DNA of 64,000 nucleotides. It comes from Diploptera punctata. Lineage: Eukaryota; Arthropoda; Insecta; Blattodea; Blaberidae. The DNA is taken from positions 1,178,001 to 1,242,000 of the forward strand of contig JASPKZ010007286.1 in assembly GCA_030220185.1 (NCBI GenBank), read 5' to 3'. The stretch's first letter is position 1, and each line of letters begins with the position of its first letter. Of this stretch, positions 63,061-64,000 are shown in pieces. The translations under genes and the position numbers were made by a program. Below the pieces are notes generated by a model that worked only from the letters and a program-made list of their open reading frames with translations, was not told the DNA's origin and ran no database searches.

Positions 63061-63405
63061 TCCCGCGCCATAGCCGAGTGGTTAAGGCAGGAAGCCTTGG
63101 CGCAGAGCTACGGGACTTGCGCTGGTTCGAGTCTCCATGGGGGAAGAAAATTTTCTCATGGTATATCGGCCAGTATGGGACCGGTGCCCACCCAGCATCG
63201 TGAGGCAATTGGGTAGCTACAATAAGTAGCGGCTCCAGGTTGAGGAACCAGCTATAACGGCTGGGGGACTCGACATGCTGACCACATATCACCCCTACAC
63301 TGGTTGATTAACATCTACATCTGTGACTGACACATGTAGATGTGAGGCCAGCAGCCGGCTGGTAGGCTAAGGGCCTTGTAGGTTTGTCGCGCCAGGAAAT
63401 TGGTT
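63061..63405 (+). mobile_element. SINE S5, near full length
   Basis: tRNA-Leu/Ser-like head GCGCCATAGCCGAGTGGTTA, B box GGTTCGAGTCTCC, body GGTAGCTACAATAAGTAGCG, GGGGGACTCGACATGCTGAC, ACACATGTAGATGTGAGGCC, GCTGGTAGGCTAAGGG. The partial copy at 19998 confirms the family. Confidence 0.85.
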
Positions 63406-64000
63406 TACAATAATTTTATTCTCATTTTCTTCCAGTTTTAAGGACACCTAGTACTTATTTGGATTAAAAAATCTTTTTTTTTTTTTTTGCTTCAAAAAAT
63501 CCAGTAAGGTCTATTTTATCGATGTGTAATATTAGTTTGTCGATTTTGAACATTTAAACCCTTAAAAATGGCGTCTCTGTGTTCTAATGTGCACTTTTTT
63601 TTTTTTTTTTTGCATTTTCCCATAATTTGTATTTTTTAATATTTGGTACACATTTCTCTGAAACTATGAAAGATAGGAGAATTATTTTTGGCTCGGATGT
63701 GCAGTTTAAAGAGCTCTATAATAATAAGTTAAATTTATCTTTGTGCTATTGGTAGTGTTTGAAATAAAAAAAAGAAATTATGCAACATTTTTAACAAAAA
63801 ATTGGTCTTTGAATTTTTAAAAAAATAAATTACAATCCATATCTGAACACAAGCAAACCTTATTTTTGTCAAATGAACCATGGACAATAACACTAAATTT
63901 TGGAAACAATTGGATAAGTAGTTTGTGAAAAAATTGTACCAAGACAATACTTTTAACATAATGGATTTTTTTTTTGTATTTTAAATTACTCATAAAGAAA
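63406..64000. other. AT-rich end of window
   Basis: Several long T-runs (63475-63489, 63597-63611). No exon of the DHHC gene and no repeat family recognised. Confidence 0.45.

Noticed and set aside
63421..63460. Possible last DHHC exon after CATTTTCTTCCAG
   Set aside because: The sequence after the acceptor-like motif reaches a stop at once in the required phase and lacks the expected transmembrane and NxSYN-type motifs.

Overview
The window is nuclear DNA from an animal, most likely an insect, and I infer a blattodean (a large cockroach-type genome). It is AT-rich, has spliceable exons with GT/AG borders, no operon structure, and is packed with old transposable elements: tRNA-derived SINEs, several non-LTR retrotransposon (LINE) families, Penelope-like elements, and mariner, hAT, PIF/Harbinger-like and Helitron-like DNA transposons. 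The species assignment is inference from repeat style; no database search was possible.

Only one host gene is clearly supported. Three exons on the + strand (54679-55078, 57340-57497, 60909-61088) join in frame into part of a DHHC-type palmitoyltransferase resembling ZDHHC23. The upstream Cys-rich N-terminus and the C-terminal exon(s) were not found here. Its introns hold a mariner, a Helitron-like element, Penelope-like pieces, a Harbinger-like MITE, an antisense LINE with an RNase H domain, and SINEs.

Layout: 1-4.6 kb holds a Penelope-type terminal module with a hammerhead ribozyme motif, an unrecognised 150-codon ORF, and a decayed hAT transposase split by a younger hAT with target-site duplication (TSD). 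4.9-9.75 kb is a tandem satellite of ~277-bp monomers organised as a 4-monomer higher-order repeat of ~1.1 kb, followed by ~130-bp GC-hairpin repeats. 10-25.6 kb is LINE 3' fragments and SINEs. 26.7-34.8 kb is one LINE whose reverse transcriptase (RT) was split by a Penelope-like insertion and then tandemly amplified to five RT/Penelope units. 35-39 kb holds a LINE with endonuclease remnant, a ~57-bp minisatellite and nested MITEs. 39-54.6 kb is mixed LINE/SINE/MITE sequence with a broken Tc1/mariner-type transposase and a second GIY-YIG domain. 54.6-61.1 kb is the DHHC gene, and the rest is SINEs and AT-rich sequence.

I call the two main LINE groups A (C-terminus with HVARMGNER and VGRPRMRWEN-like motifs) and B (C-terminus with MRFLRS, RMxxxRxPK, GRPxxRW and a GATGAT-type 3' tail). 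SINE groups S1-S6 are local names defined by their tRNA-like heads. I see no CRISPR array, bacterial operon or clear new enzymatic system. The most unusual structures are the composite LINE/Penelope tandem array, the higher-order satellite, and several nested insertions whose ends can be read exactly from empty-site comparisons inside this window.
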